A stretch of 64,000 nt of DNA from Cytobacillus dafuensis (GTDB lineage Bacteria > Bacillota > Bacilli > Bacillales > Cytobacillaceae). Location: positions 3,576,001 to 3,640,000 of the forward strand of contig NZ_CP042593.1 in assembly GCF_007995155.1 (NCBI RefSeq). Direction: 5' to 3'. The notes under the pieces are model-generated. The model had not been told where the DNA came from, did no database searches, and was given only the letters and a program-made list of their open reading frames with translations. The position numbers and the translations under genes are program-made. The first letter of the stretch is position 1; every line of letters starts with the position of its first letter. Below are positions 63,857-64,000 of this stretch, one piece after another.

Positions 63857-64000
63857 CATTCCATTTATTTAATATCTCCATTAATTGCTGTTCGGTTTCT
63901 TTGATTGTTCCGTTATTATCAATAACTGCATCTGCTAACTGGATCTTATCCTTTAACAGCATTTGTGAGTTAATTCTCGCGAGTGCTTCCTCCTTCGAAA
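63837..64000 (-). CDS. coaE: Dephospho-CoA kinase, C-terminal part (runs off the window)
   Basis: 54 codons plus two bases of a minus-strand gene ending at 63837. The visible part, SKEEALARINSQMLLKDKIQ followed by LADAVIDNNGTIKETEQQL, matches the conserved lid and C-terminal helix of dephospho-CoA kinase (last step of CoA synthesis). Upstream position relative to gapB is as in B. subtilis. The P-loop lies outside the window. Confidence 0.85.
   Translation of the reverse strand, partial: SKEEALARINSQMLLKDKIQLADAVIDNNGTIKETEQQLMEILNKWNALKKGL

Overview
The window comes from an endospore-forming, low-GC Gram-positive bacterium of the family Bacillaceae. The evidence is sporulation and germination genes (gerE, gerM, sspI, ytxC), three T-box leaders, a lysine riboswitch, an L20 leader, AT-rich DNA and gene order that follows Bacillus subtilis from ysnB/rdgB/rph through racE, gerE, sdhCAB, lysC, uvrC, trxA, etfAB, fadB/fadR/lcfA, mutS2, polX, zapA, rnhC, pheST, ysgA, sspI, ysdCBA, rplT/rpmI/infC, thrS, ytxC, dnaI/dnaB, nrdR, speD, gapB and coaE. 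Nearly all of these backbone genes lie on the minus strand. The genus cannot be fixed from this window alone.

Layout. 1-160: 5' part of a T-box leader leaving the window on the minus strand, possibly for an ilv-leu operon. 460-9,100: tRNA-Arg, ysnB, rdgB, rph, gerM, an extra recQ, racE, ysmB, gerE, ysmA. 9,100-12,750: succinate dehydrogenase sdhCAB. 12,750-17,140: yslB, lysC with its lysine riboswitch and an internal beta-subunit start, uvrC, trxA. 17,500-23,100: etfA, etfB, fadB, fadR, lcfA, a fatty-acid beta-oxidation block with a textbook FadR box. 23,400-30,100: a 27-residue membrane ORF, yshE, mutS2, polX, cvpA-like, zapA, rnhC.

30,100-41,820 is an accessory island of about 11.7 kb sitting between rnhC and pheT, which are neighbours in B. 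subtilis. One arm (minus) encodes a PucR/CdaR-type regulator, a cytoplasmic molybdopterin oxidoreductase and its four-cluster ferredoxin. The divergent arm (plus) encodes a radical SAM protein, a TorD-type chaperone, a Tat-exported DmsA-like reductase, DmsB, DmsC, a further multi-cluster ferredoxin and a lone TatA. The divergent promoter region holds a perfect Rex/Fnr-type operator and a separate 11-bp-arm palindrome, so the island looks like an anaerobic or redox-controlled respiratory module with built-in maturation and export factors.

41,990-50,450: pheT, pheS, ysgA, sspI, ysdC, then a LysR regulator divergent from a TauE/SafE permease. 50,500-64,000: all-alpha dUTPase, ysdB, a TVP38 membrane protein, ysdA, rplT-rpmI-infC, thrS, ytxC, dnaI, dnaB, nrdR, speD, gapB (with two CcpN-like sites) and the 3' end of coaE.

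The intergenic spaces carry at least five families of dispersed, non-coding, structured repeats: modular elements with hairpins whose loop is RUCCU on one strand (resembling the Bacillaceae-1 RNA motif), elements framed by GTGGGGG/CCCCCAC hairpins, elements with 13-bp terminal inverted repeats, a 134-bp unit found next to terminator T-tracts, and a 122-bp inverted-repeat element inside the thrS T-box leader. Several show compensatory base changes between copies. These repeats and the molybdoenzyme island are the most interesting parts of the window.
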